Below, in pieces: positions 1-8,349 of a DNA stretch of 55,227 bases. The notes under the pieces are model-generated. The model made no database searches. It was not told the origin of the DNA and saw only the letters and a list, made by a program, of their open reading frames with translations. This stretch comes from Acidiferrobacteraceae bacterium (GTDB taxonomy: Bacteria > Pseudomonadota > Gammaproteobacteria > Arenicellales > UBA868): assembly GCA_002726415.1 (NCBI GenBank), contig PBSU01000035.1, positions 1 to 55,227 on the forward strand, in the 5' to 3' direction. The stretch's first letter is position 1, and each line of letters starts with the position of its first letter. The position numbers were made by a program, and so were the translations under genes.

Positions 1-1
1 T

Positions 2-568
2 TTCCGCCAGCCGGACTTGACTGAACCGATGTTCGACGAAGAAGGTTATTACCGGATCGGTGACGCAGGCAAGTTAGTAGATCCGGATGATCCAGCCAAA
101 GGGGTCCTGTTTGATGGGCGCCTGGCCGAAGATTTCAAGTTGACCAGTGGTAGTTGGGTGGCGGTGGGTGCATTGCGGATCGAGGTGATTGGCGCAGCAT
201 CCCCCGTGATACAGGACGCAGTCATCACCGGCGCTGACCGCGACTGGGTCGGGCTACTAGCCTGGCCGAACCTCGCGGCTTGTCGCGACCTAGCGGGTGC
301 AGCGGAGGATCTGCCGGTGGAGGAGTTGTGTGTCAGCCCGGCGGTGAATCGGCAATTGCTTGAAGGATTGAGAACCTACAATGCCACGCATCGGGGATCC
401 AGCACCCGTGTGGCGCGGGTTATGCTGATGCGTGAGCCACCACAGATTGACGCCAACGAAGTGACTGACAAGGGGTATATCAATCAGCGTGCGGTACTCG
501 AACGCCGTAAAGCGTTGGTGGATAGACTCTATACACCGACCCCGGATTCCGAGGTATTGGTGTTGTAA
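2..568 (+). CDS. Feruloyl-CoA synthase-like AMP-dependent CoA ligase (C-terminal part, cut by window edge)
   Basis: The reading frame is open from base 2, so the gene begins outside the window and only about the last 188 residues are present. The segment GYYRIGDAGKLVDP is the hinge region of an AMP-forming acyl-CoA synthetase. The following FDGRLAEDFKLTSGSWV and the late VTDKGYINQRAVLERR are typical of the feruloyl/p-coumaroyl-CoA synthase branch rather than of benzoate-CoA ligase. Family role: ATP-dependent CoA thioesterification of hydroxycinnamates or similar aryl acids in the cytoplasm. It converges on the Lrp-type gene, with 12 bases between the stops. Beside an aromatic amino acid lyase/aminomutase it may activate the deaminated or keto product; that substrate assignment is inference. 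Confidence 0.8.
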   Translation, partial: FRQPDLTEPMFDEEGYYRIGDAGKLVDPDDPAKGVLFDGRLAEDFKLTSGSWVAVGALRIEVIGAASPVIQDAVITGADRDWVGLLAWPNLAACRDLAGAAEDLPVEELCVSPAVNRQLLEGLRTYNATHRGSSTRVARVMLMREPPQIDANEVTDKGYINQRAVLERRKALVDRLYTPTPDSEVLVL

Positions 569-580
569 GGTTGGTGTCGC

Positions 581-1045
581 TCAATCCAGCGGCAAAGCGG
601 TTGTATATTTCATTGGACGCAGCACGAATGATGTATTGACGGCACGGATGGCGGGTACTTGCAGCAACCGGGCCGTGAGAAAATCTTCGAAAGCACTCAT
701 GTCAGCTACCACGATTTTCAACATGTAGTCATAGTCACCGCTGGTCATATAACACTCGAGAATTTCCGGCCAGTCACGAATCGCATCGTCAAACTGCCCC
801 ACGGTCTCCGGGTGGTGGTTTTTCAGTGAGACATGAGCAAAAGCGCGAAGCGTAAACCCGAGCTGTTCAGTATCGAGCTGAGCTGAATAGCCGCGGATAA
901 TCCCACGTTGTTCGAGCTCTCGTAGCCGACGCCAACAGGGTGACGGCGACAAACCTACCTTCTGCGCCAGATCCCGGTTTGATATACGCCCATCTGACTG
1001 TAGTGTGGTCAGGATAGCGCGCTCATAACGGTCAAGTTTCAGCAT
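581..1045 (-). CDS. Lrp/AsnC-family transcriptional regulator
   Basis: A protein of 154 residues, the usual length for the family. The N-terminal AsnC-type winged helix covers about residues 4-60 (LDRYERAILTTLQSDGRISNRDLA, then GLSPSPCWRRLRELE), followed by an RAM/ligand-binding domain (about 65-145). A Shine-Dalgarno GAGGA at 1056-1060 supports the ATG at 1043-1045. Lrp-family proteins commonly sense amino acids and control adjacent catabolic genes. This gene is divergent from the aromatic amino acid lyase/aminomutase at 1415, so it is the likely local regulator of that gene and of the aminotransferase behind it. The effector, Phe, Tyr or a derivative, is inferred from context only. Confidence 0.9.
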   Translation of the reverse strand: MLKLDRYERAILTTLQSDGRISNRDLAQKVGLSPSPCWRRLRELEQRGIIRGYSAQLDTEQLGFTLRAFAHVSLKNHHPETVGQFDDAIRDWPEILECYMTSGDYDYMLKIVVADMSAFEDFLTARLLQVPAIRAVNTSFVLRPMKYTTALPLD

Positions 1046-1414
1046 CTTTCATAGTTCCTCTGGCTTATGGCGTTACGGCGACGGCTTGCTTTTAGGGGGC
1101 GATACGAGCGCCGCAACTTGTCCCGGGCGTATGGCCCAAGGCTGATGGGAGGGGTTCGGAGAGTGTGGGTGTTGTTCTGGGGTCTCAAAGTATCAGATGA
1201 TCAGTATAGGAAATATAATTTCATTGTGTGCCAGAAATCAAACATTAAATTCTAAAAAATCATCATATACAACAAAAAAACAAATTTAATTGCCGTACTT
1301 TCGTTGTCTAATTTCCAGTAACGCTCCCTTGGCCGGTTCTCATCTGTGCCAGGGGTATACCAGGCCGTCGCGCCGGGCAGCAGTTGCTGCCGTAGTGGAA
1401 ACAGGAGAAAAAGA
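1046..1414. promoter_or_regulatory. Divergent lrp / lyase intergenic region with AT-rich core and dyad
   Basis: This 369-base gap separates the divergent Lrp-type and lyase genes. The half near the lyase (about 1195-1320) is strikingly AT-rich compared with its surroundings. It contains a perfect dyad GAAAT-ATA-ATTTC at 1210-1222, which resembles the palindromic AT-rich sites bound by Lrp proteins. The lyase has a clear ribosome site, AGGAG at 1403-1407, ahead of ATG 1415. No convincing -35/-10 pair could be singled out. Open frames inside the gap have no recognisable protein character. Confidence 0.4.
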
Positions 1415-3064
1415 ATGACGATGAGCGGTAAGACGCTGACCCTAAATGGGCAGGACCTTTCACTGGAACAACTGGTTGAGGCCGGCCATGATCCTTCAAT
1501 CAATATCACTATCCAACCTAGCAACTGGCCCAAGATTGAGCAGTGTCGGGCGCTGGTCGAAAAGTGGGCTGATGAAGAACAGGTCATCTACGGTGTTAAT
1601 ACCAGCTGTGGTGGTCTGGTTAACTACTTGCTCCCCAAGGGCAACGACCGCGAGTTTCAACAAAACCTAATTCGCAGTGTGTCAACCAACGTGGGCACTT
1701 TTCTGCCTGACGAATTGGTCAGAACCACCATGATTGCCCGGGTCAATTCTTTGTGCCGGGGATATTCGGGTATCAAGTCAGAAAATCTCAAGATTTACCT
1801 GGAGATGATCAATCGGGGTGTCGTCCCGTGCGTACCCGAGCAGGGTTCACTCGGATCCAGCGGTGATCTGGGACCCCTTGGGTGTATCGCCTGTGTCGCG
1901 ATTGGCGAATGGAAGGCCCATTACCAGGGCAAGCTGATGGATGGGGGCGCAGCAATGGCTGCAGCGGGTATTCCCCTGATGAAACTTAACGCCAAGGAGG
2001 GCTTGTCGATGATTAACGGCACCTCCTGTATGGCCAGCATTGCCAGCAGTAACGTTTTCGAGGCCGGCCTTGCTATCAAGCAGTCAGATGCATTGGCGGC
2101 ACTATCCATCGAGACTCTGCTCGGACGCGCAAACCCATTCGACCTGCGGGTGCATCGGCAGAAATATCACCCCGGGCAATATGCCACTGCCTACAACTTG
2201 AGCAAACTGCTTGAAGGCAGTGACCTGGTACTGAACGAGCAGGAGGTTTCAGAAAATCTGCAGGGGTTGTTGAAAAAGAACAATAACATCCAGGCTGCGG
2301 ACATTCCGGTGGAAGATGCTTACTCGCTGCGTTGCACGCCGCAGCTCATTGGCCCCTGCCGTGACGGGCTACAGTTCGCAAGAGACATTGTTAACCGTGA
2401 AATCAATAGCAGTAATGACAACCCGCTCATATTTACCGAGTACGACACCTTTATCCATAATGGCCATTTTCAAGGGCAATATCTGTCACTCGCCATGGAT
2501 AACATCGCAACTGTGATGACCACCGTCAGCGTGATAAGTGATCGGCGTATCGATCGGTTTATGGACGCGAGCCACAGCGTGGGCTTACCTCCATTCCTGG
2601 TGGCCAACGATACGGGCCTGCGGATGGGCTTTATGCCGGGGCAGTTCATGACGTCGTCAGTGGTGGCGGAGAATCGTACCCTGTGTCTGCCGGCATCGGT
2701 ACAGTCGATACCTTCCACTGCAGACTTTCAGGATGTCGTCAGTTTCGGGTTGATTGCCGGTCGAAAGGCACGCAAGGTCGTTCGCAACACCAACTACGTG
2801 TTGGCGTTTGAACTGATGTGTGGTGCCCAAGCTGCCGACATTCGAGGCGCAGACCGCCTGAGTCCAGCATCACGAGCGCTGTACGAAGCGACTCGGGAAA
2901 CGGTGCCCTATCTGGACTACGATACCGTAATTATCGATTATCTTGAAGAGATCGCTCGCCGCCTGCGTCAAGGTGAATTCCTTGAGCGGGTGGAGCAGGT
3001 AGTGGGACCGCTGATGATGAACGATACATCGGGTGGCCGCGAGGAGTTGGCCAAGGCCGCCTGA
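1415..3064 (+). CDS. MIO-dependent aromatic amino acid ammonia-lyase / 2,3-aminomutase
   Basis: A 549-residue member of the histidine/phenylalanine/tyrosine ammonia-lyase superfamily. Start chosen at ATG 1415 because AGGAG lies 8-12 bases upstream; an earlier start would add a non-homologous leader. The MIO cofactor motif is GSLGSSGDLGPL, with Ser148-Ser149-Gly150 as the cyclising tripeptide. The catalytic tyrosine is Tyr59 in YGVNT. Selectivity residues (NLIRSVSTNVG), the GSLG-x-SGDLGPL context and the C-terminal pattern DIRGADRLSP resemble bacterial phenylalanine/tyrosine aminomutases of the AdmH type more than HutH. It may therefore make beta-Phe/beta-Tyr, or cinnamate/coumarate by simple elimination. 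The adjacent beta-transaminase-like gene favours the aminomutase reading. Exact substrate is not proven. Confidence 0.82.
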   Translation: MTMSGKTLTLNGQDLSLEQLVEAGHDPSINITIQPSNWPKIEQCRALVEKWADEEQVIYGVNTSCGGLVNYLLPKGNDREFQQNLIRSVSTNVGTFLPDELVRTTMIARVNSLCRGYSGIKSENLKIYLEMINRGVVPCVPEQGSLGSSGDLGPLGCIACVAIGEWKAHYQGKLMDGGAAMAAAGIPLMKLNAKEGLSMINGTSCMASIASSNVFEAGLAIKQSDALAALSIETLLGRANPFDLRVHRQKYHPGQYATAYNLSKLLEGSDLVLNEQEVSENLQGLLKKNNNIQAADIPVEDAYSLRCTPQLIGPCRDGLQFARDIVNREINSSNDNPLIFTEYDTFIHNGHFQGQYLSLAMDNIATVMTTVSVISDRRIDRFMDASHSVGLPPFLVANDTGLRMGFMPGQFMTSSVVAENRTLCLPASVQSIPSTADFQDVVSFGLIAGRKARKVVRNTNYVLAFELMCGAQAADIRGADRLSPASRALYEATRETVPYLDYDTVIIDYLEEIARRLRQGEFLERVEQVVGPLMMNDTSGGREELAKAA

Positions 3065-3136
3065 GTCAAGTTCTGTCGTCGAATGTTCCACGCCTGTTAC
3101 CCGTTTACCCCAAAGCGAAGGTCATGGTAAGACAAC

Positions 3137-4408
3137 ATGCAATGCCAGGTAATTGAAGCGCGTTACCGGGAACTTACCTCAGGTAGTGCCCGTGCTTTTA
3201 GTGAGGCCAGGCGCTGGTTGCCTGGAGGCAGTTCGCGCCAAGCGGGTTATTGGCATCCCTATCCTCTGACGTTCGTACGCGGTGAGGCATGTTATCTATG
3301 GGATCTGGATGGCCGGCGCTATATCGATCTCCTTGGCAACTACACAGCATTAGTGCACGGCCATGCCTACCCACCGATAGTGGCAGCAGCCCGGACCCGA
3401 GTTGATAGTGGTTCCTGCTGGGCGGGTAACAACGAGGAACAGGTTCAGCTTGCCAGGCTGCTGGTCAAGCGGGTCGACTCAGTGGCGCAGGTACGGTTCA
3501 CAAACTCGGGTACCGAGGCCGCCAATCTTGCCCTGATGATCGCGCGTCGTTGGACCGGGCGCGATAAGGTGTTGATGGCCAGGGGAGGCTACCATGGCTC
3601 ATTGATGGAGTTCGAAACCGGCTTCGGTGGTGCTACTGGGCCGCTGACCCGTATCGCCCAATATGGGGATTTGGGTGAATTTCAAAAGGTGCTGTCAGAG
3701 CAGGGCAACTCCATCGCTGCAGTTTTCATTGAGCCGGTCATGGGGGCGGGTGGTGTGATCCCGGGAGACGCTACTTTTATCGAGGGAGTCAGGCAGGCCG
3801 CCCACTCGGCTGGCGCGCTATTTGTTTTAGACGAAGTTTTGACTCTACGACTGGCCCTGGGTGGTCGACAGGGCCAACTTGGAGTGATACCGGACTTAAC
3901 GTTGTTTGGCAAGATGATCGGCGGCGGTTTTCCCGTGGGGGCAGTGGGGGGCAACCAGGAGTTACTGAAACTGTTCAATCCGGATCAACCGCGAATATTT
4001 CATACCGGCACCTTCAATGCCAATCCCGTCACTATGGCAGCAGGCATTGCGTCGGTGGAGGCGCTGACGGCCGATCGCATTGACCAGATGGACGTGCTCG
4101 CCGAGAAACTGAAAGCCGGACTGCTACAGGCCGCAATCAAGGCGGGGTTAGCGCTGTCGATCAATCATATCGGTTCGATAATGAATCTCTTTTTCTCTGA
4201 GTCTTCTGGCACAGCCTACGGCCGGCGTGACGATGGAGAATTAATGGCCCGGTTTCACTTGGCGGCTCTGAACCATGGTCTGTTCCTCGCCCCACGCGGA
4301 CTGATTGCTTTGTCCACGGTGATGACCGAATCAATCATTGATGAAGTGATCGAGCGCGCCACTGACGCCCTGTTGGATATTGCATCTACAGGGCCCCGAG
4401 CAGACTAA
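3137..4408 (+). CDS. Class III aminotransferase, beta-phenylalanine transaminase-like
   Basis: A 423-residue PLP-dependent fold type I enzyme of the glutamate-1-semialdehyde aminomutase/omega-transaminase group. The PLP lysine is Lys259 in LFGKMIGGGFP, and the PLP-nitrogen aspartate is Asp232 in VLDEV. The segment GGSSR (Arg34) and the late APRGL (Arg387) line up with the two substrate-carboxylate arginines that I recall for Variovorax paradoxus beta-phenylalanine aminotransferase. FTNSGTEA and HTGTFNANPVTMAAG also match that enzyme's pattern. Likely reaction: an aromatic beta-amino acid plus 2-oxoglutarate or pyruvate gives a 3-oxo-3-aryl-propionate. It follows the lyase/aminomutase by 72 bases on the same strand and converges on the AOR gene. 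GSAM-type isomerase activity is less likely because no hem genes adjoin it. Confidence 0.8.
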   Translation: MQCQVIEARYRELTSGSARAFSEARRWLPGGSSRQAGYWHPYPLTFVRGEACYLWDLDGRRYIDLLGNYTALVHGHAYPPIVAAARTRVDSGSCWAGNNEEQVQLARLLVKRVDSVAQVRFTNSGTEAANLALMIARRWTGRDKVLMARGGYHGSLMEFETGFGGATGPLTRIAQYGDLGEFQKVLSEQGNSIAAVFIEPVMGAGGVIPGDATFIEGVRQAAHSAGALFVLDEVLTLRLALGGRQGQLGVIPDLTLFGKMIGGGFPVGAVGGNQELLKLFNPDQPRIFHTGTFNANPVTMAAGIASVEALTADRIDQMDVLAEKLKAGLLQAAIKAGLALSINHIGSIMNLFFSESSGTAYGRRDDGELMARFHLAALNHGLFLAPRGLIALSTVMTESIIDEVIERATDALLDIASTGPRAD

Positions 4409-4450
4409 CCCAACTCCGGCAGATGACTGGCAGCACTGGCCGGGGTGCGT

Positions 4451-6667
4451 TCAGCCACCGCTGATGGCATTGACAAAGGAAACCCGGTCACCATCGCGTA
4501 CCGGGGTCGTCCGCTCGCCAGACAGGATAGTCTGGCCGTTGAGAACAGCCATAGACAGTTCGTTGTCGAGTCGCCCAGCAAGGGTTGGGCAGTGTCGCTC
4601 CAGCGCAATGCGGAGTTCGGCCAGGTCGGCTACCGGCTCGTCCAGCAGGACCGTTTCGGCGGGTTGTTCCGCTTCCCGGGGAAAATCAACCGTGACCGCA
4701 AAGCCGGTGGCTGCGCGCACCAATGTCTCACGCCATTGTGGCCGCGGAAGCCCCGTCTCAGTCAGTCCAGACACCTCGTAAAAACGCCCTTTAAGAGCCT
4801 CAAATGCGATGGGATCGAGTCGCTCCCCCTGATAGGGGCCGTCACTGGCGCCTTCTTGAAACCAGCGTTGTGGGACAGTATCGTCGGCCGGGCCCAGGCC
4901 AAGGCGGTGATTTAGCAGTCGCTCCAGACCATTGATATTGGCGCCGGCCGCTTCCACCGCGGTGGCCGTGATATCAATTCCGGTGAGCCGGCTCAGTTGG
5001 ACTGCGAAGTCATTGCAATCGGGCAGACTGGGTGAGTTGAACAGCCAGGTATTAAAACGACACATACCCACTGCATCGCCACTGGCATAGACACGTTCAC
5101 AGCGCGCCACGGCATGCTCCTTACCCTCATAGTCGGTAGGTTTGGCAGAGACCTCGCCACCGTACAATTCCTGTTTAAACTGGGGGTCATCATTGATACG
5201 GGCATTGATTTCAAGTGTGACCCGGTTGCGTAGATGATCCATGCCGCGAGTTGCCACTGCCAGTCCAAGCGCGAAAGCTTTGATGATGCGTGCATCATGG
5301 GGATCTGACTGGAACAACCCCTTTGATGCCATGCGGTAGTCCAGCGCCGCAGGGGGATATTTGCCGCGCGCTACCGCCTTGCCCGAGTCGGCGAGGGTAT
5401 CGCCAAAACCGCTGCGTTCGGCGATCAACAGCAACAGGTCTTCAATCAGTTTACCGTCGCCCCAATTCAACTCAAGGCCACCGGTATTCGCGGTCGTAAT
5501 CAGGCCGTGCTGGTAGAGCTCCATGGCCCAGGCAATGGCACTTCCGGTGCTGGCTGAGTCTAGCCCGAGGTCGTTGAGCATATTGTTGAAACGAATAACC
5601 TGTTCGGGCTGGTCAATACCCAGGCCCGGCCCAAACTTGCCGAGCGTGACATATTCCGGGCCATCACCATGTGACCAGTTATCCTGATTCGCCTCTTTGC
5701 CGGGAGGGCAGGGCAGGCGGTTACGTGCACGGCAGTACACCGGGCATTTGTAGCACCCGGCCATGCCGTCGCGGTAGTCGTCAAAGTGCTCTGCATCGAG
5801 CGTCTCACGCCAGCCTGTGCGCTGATGATTGCGAACACCCAGCGCCCCAAGTAGTCGGCTCGGCTTGTAGAGAAACGGAGTGCCGACTGTTTTCAATACT
5901 TTACGGGTCACACTGGTGCTGAGGATCTTGCGGCCGATCGCTTTACTTGAGGCCCGGTAGTCGTCACCCATCGGCAAAGCCGCTGGACGGCCCAGGATCA
6001 GGATTGCCTTGAGCCCCAAGGCACCCATCTTGGCACCAGCACCGCCGCGTGCCCAGATGGACTTGGGCCCAGCCATAATTCCGGCAGACAAAACGAGATT
6101 CTCACCTGCTCGAGTAATGCGGGCCATTGCCATATCCCGGCCTTCCTGGCAGGCGAAGTCCCGTTCGATCGCGGTTGTGAGTGCAATGTTGTCCAGACCC
6201 TGGTAGCAATTCCCATCCAGAAACTCGGTCGCACCCGGGTCCAGTTTGAGCAGCGTCCAGCCTGGCGATCGCCCGTAAAGCACAATATGGTCAATGCCCT
6301 GGCGGCGCATAAATGACGGGAAATAATCACCCGCGTTACTATCGAGAATAGCGTCACTGTCTGGAGCTACGCCGCTAACGTTTCCACGGGGTGCTCCGGG
6401 GATCAGTGAGGTCAGTACTCCGGCGCCAAAGATCAGCGGAACTTGTGGATCCAATGGATCCAATCCTTCCGGGAGCAGGTTATACAGCAATGCCATGTTG
6501 GCGCCTCGGCCTCCCAGGAAATGCTCAAAGATCTCTTTTGGGAGAAAAATTTGGCGAGTTTCACGGTGCTGAAGGTCGACAAACAGCGTAGCGCCCTGGG
6601 TCGCAAATTGCGGCTTATCGTGAGATCGCTCGCACAGACGCCTGACCCGCTCACGGGTATCCATCAT
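4451..6667 (-). CDS. Aldehyde:ferredoxin oxidoreductase with C-terminal MoaD/ThiS-like domain
   Basis: At 738 residues this is about 100 longer than typical tungsten AORs. The N-terminal pterin-binding part has GGRGANMALLYN and APRGN (about 52-95). [4Fe-4S] ligands are Cys305, Cys308 and Cys312 (CYKCPVYC) plus Cys536 (VGMCRF). After the usual AOR end (RFYEVSGL, about 630) residues ~655-738 form a beta-grasp MoaD-like domain: FAVTVDF, LRIALERHCPTLAG, VLNG, DGDRVSFVNAISGG. It ends exactly in the Gly-Gly tail used by sulfur-carrier proteins. Family role: oxidation of aldehydes to acids with reduction of ferredoxin. It is last in the ring-degradation operon, and its ATG overlaps the regulator stop (ATGA). 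Likely substrates are aryl aldehydes, with the electrons usable by benzoyl-CoA reductase. Confidence 0.9.
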   Translation of the reverse strand: MMDTRERVRRLCERSHDKPQFATQGATLFVDLQHRETRQIFLPKEIFEHFLGGRGANMALLYNLLPEGLDPLDPQVPLIFGAGVLTSLIPGAPRGNVSGVAPDSDAILDSNAGDYFPSFMRRQGIDHIVLYGRSPGWTLLKLDPGATEFLDGNCYQGLDNIALTTAIERDFACQEGRDMAMARITRAGENLVLSAGIMAGPKSIWARGGAGAKMGALGLKAILILGRPAALPMGDDYRASSKAIGRKILSTSVTRKVLKTVGTPFLYKPSRLLGALGVRNHQRTGWRETLDAEHFDDYRDGMAGCYKCPVYCRARNRLPCPPGKEANQDNWSHGDGPEYVTLGKFGPGLGIDQPEQVIRFNNMLNDLGLDSASTGSAIAWAMELYQHGLITTANTGGLELNWGDGKLIEDLLLLIAERSGFGDTLADSGKAVARGKYPPAALDYRMASKGLFQSDPHDARIIKAFALGLAVATRGMDHLRNRVTLEINARINDDPQFKQELYGGEVSAKPTDYEGKEHAVARCERVYASGDAVGMCRFNTWLFNSPSLPDCNDFAVQLSRLTGIDITATAVEAAGANINGLERLLNHRLGLGPADDTVPQRWFQEGASDGPYQGERLDPIAFEALKGRFYEVSGLTETGLPRPQWRETLVRAATGFAVTVDFPREAEQPAETVLLDEPVADLAELRIALERHCPTLAGRLDNELSMAVLNGQTILSGERTTPVRDGDRVSFVNAISGG

Positions 6668-7563
6668 GGCCTGTGACTCGGTTTTCCTGGCTGAAGGCGC
6701 ACAATTTCCAATAAGCGTCGGATGCAGGCTGGCTCCGATAGTTCGCTGGTATTAATGACGGCATCAGCGAGTTGGTAATAGGGTTCGCGTTCGTTCAGCA
6801 TCTCTGTCAGGTCAGCCAGGGCTTCAGGGTTGCCTTCCATCGGTCGAAAATCCTTCTGTGCCAGAACCCGCTGCATATGATCTTCCGGGCGAGCTTGAAG
6901 CCAGATTGTAACGTAGTGGGTCAGCAGATAATTGAAACTCACCGGATCATTAATAATACCGCCGCCGGCTTCAAGAATGATACCTTCGTGTTGTTGGCGG
7001 ATGCGCGCCAGGGCGCGTTGTTCCACACGTCGGTAGGCCGCCTGGCCTGACAGAGCATGAATTTCGTCGGTAGACATACCGGCATCCTTCTCTGTTTCTT
7101 CGGTCAAGCGGACAAAAAGTCGATCGGTTTTCTCAGCCAGGGCCATCCCCAGGGTGCTTTTGCCCGCCCCCCGCACACCCAGCAGAGCAAAGCCTCCCTG
7201 CTTGTGTACATGACCGTCTATGTGATGGTCGAGAAAATCGCCCACCTGACGCAACTGTGCCGAGCTAAGCGCAGCGAGTCTTTCTGACAGCAGATTGCGG
7301 TCCCGATCCTGCAGTTGCTCGGTACAGACCAACTCGGATAGTGGAACCTGCATGGCGGCTGCCAGTTGGCGCAAGCGCCGGATGGAAGGGTTGCCTTTGC
7401 CGGTTTCAATCTGCGCGAGATAACGAGTGGAAATCTCCGAGTCATCAGCTAATTGCGCGCGTGTTATTCCCATGCGCAAGCGCAGGTTGCGGATCCGCTG
7501 GCCGAGACGGGCCAGAAAAGCCTCTTCCTGCCCATTGTGGTGCGAAGAGTGGGTGAAAACCAC
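6664..7563 (-). CDS. bzdR: XRE-type regulator with shikimate-kinase-like domain (BzdR/BoxR type)
   Basis: A 299-residue two-domain protein. Residues ~17-75 form an XRE/Cro helix-turn-helix (RIRNLRLRMGITRAQLA, then STRYLAQIETGKGNPS). Residues ~120-295 resemble shikimate kinase, with Walker A GVRGAGKST at 129-137. This architecture is characteristic of BzdR and BoxR, the benzoyl-CoA-responsive repressors of anaerobic and aerobic benzoate pathways. In those proteins the kinase-like domain binds benzoyl-CoA. The gene sits inside the catabolic operon between the SDR (20-base gap) and AOR (4-base overlap), so the regulator would be made together with its targets. The start is probably GTG at 7563. 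Its operator is not obvious: the expected paired TGCA motifs were not found near had. Confidence 0.88.
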   Translation of the reverse strand: MVFTHSSHHNGQEEAFLARLGQRIRNLRLRMGITRAQLADDSEISTRYLAQIETGKGNPSIRRLRQLAAAMQVPLSELVCTEQLQDRDRNLLSERLAALSSAQLRQVGDFLDHHIDGHVHKQGGFALLGVRGAGKSTLGMALAEKTDRLFVRLTEETEKDAGMSTDEIHALSGQAAYRRVEQRALARIRQQHEGIILEAGGGIINDPVSFNYLLTHYVTIWLQARPEDHMQRVLAQKDFRPMEGNPEALADLTEMLNEREPYYQLADAVINTSELSEPACIRRLLEIVRLQPGKPSHRP

Positions 7564-7583
7564 CGGCTGGATTCCTGTTTTCG

Positions 7584-8303
7584 CTAGATGTACTGGCCGC
7601 TATCAACGCGCAGTACTTCACCGGTGATCATACGGGCTGCGTCAGAGAGTAAAAATAACACAGCATGGGCGATGTCGGCCGGCTCGGGCAGGCAATCAAG
7701 TGTGGTCTGGGAAAGTGCTCCGTCGATTATTTCCGGGGGCAGATTTCGGGACATGGGCGTCATTACCATACCTGGGGCGACAGCATTTACGGTAATCCCG
7801 TGGGGCCCGAACTCACGAGCCGCTGTTTTGGTCAAGCCCACAAGGCCGGCTTTTGCTGCACAATAGTTGCCTTGACCGAATTTGCCGCGCAGGCCGTTGA
7901 TGGAGGTGATGTTGACGATTCGGCCGCGACCGGCCGCACGTAATCGTGGTGCCAGAGCACGCATGACATTGAATGCTCCGGTCAGGTTCACAGACAGCAC
8001 ATCATGCCACTCACCGTCGCTCATTTTTGCCAGGGTGCGGTCACGGGTAATGCCCGCGTTATTGACCAGCAGGGTCGTGTTATCGGGCAGGCAGGCAACA
8101 GCGTTAGCCACCGAATCCGGATCGCGAACATCCACTTGATGCCATTTGGAATTAATCCCGACTGGAGCAGTGCTGGGTGCATAGTCAAAGATATGTACGA
8201 AACTGCCGCACTGTTGTAACTGGGCACTGATTGCCTCACCGATGCCTTGATTACCCCCGGTGACGATCGCGTGGGTACCCCCGAAATCGAACAGTGTCTT
8301 CAC
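7584..8303 (-). CDS. Short-chain dehydrogenase (BzdZ/FabG-like 3-hydroxyacyl-CoA dehydrogenase)
   Basis: A classical SDR of 239 residues, counted from GTG 8303 (VKTLFDFGG), the point where homology normally begins; a longer open frame upstream to 8411 lacks SDR character and would overlap dch. The NAD(P) motif is TGGNQGIG, with NNAG further on. The catalytic serine is in NITSING and the Tyr/Lys pair is in YCAAKAG. The Azoarcus bzd cluster carries a comparable SDR (bzdZ) beside bzdW/X/Y. A plausible job is oxidation of the 3-hydroxyacyl-CoA formed after ring opening, but acetoacetyl-CoA reductase-like activity is also possible. The gene lies 46 bases after dch in the same operon. Confidence 0.82.
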   Translation of the reverse strand: MKTLFDFGGTHAIVTGGNQGIGEAISAQLQQCGSFVHIFDYAPSTAPVGINSKWHQVDVRDPDSVANAVACLPDNTTLLVNNAGITRDRTLAKMSDGEWHDVLSVNLTGAFNVMRALAPRLRAAGRGRIVNITSINGLRGKFGQGNYCAAKAGLVGLTKTAAREFGPHGITVNAVAPGMVMTPMSRNLPPEIIDGALSQTTLDCLPEPADIAHAVLFLLSDAARMITGEVLRVDSGQYI

Positions 8304-8349
8304 AGTGGACCTTGTGTATTGCTGTGGCTGCAGGTTGGGGAATGCAAAT

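Noticed and set aside
1415-3064. Annotation as histidine ammonia-lyase (hutH)
   Set aside because: No other hut genes nearby, and the selectivity region and C-terminal pattern resemble aromatic aminomutases/lyases rather than HutH.
3137-4408. Annotation as glutamate-1-semialdehyde aminomutase (hemL)
   Set aside because: Sequence patterns and the two substrate arginines fit beta-phenylalanine transaminase better, and the context is aromatic catabolism.
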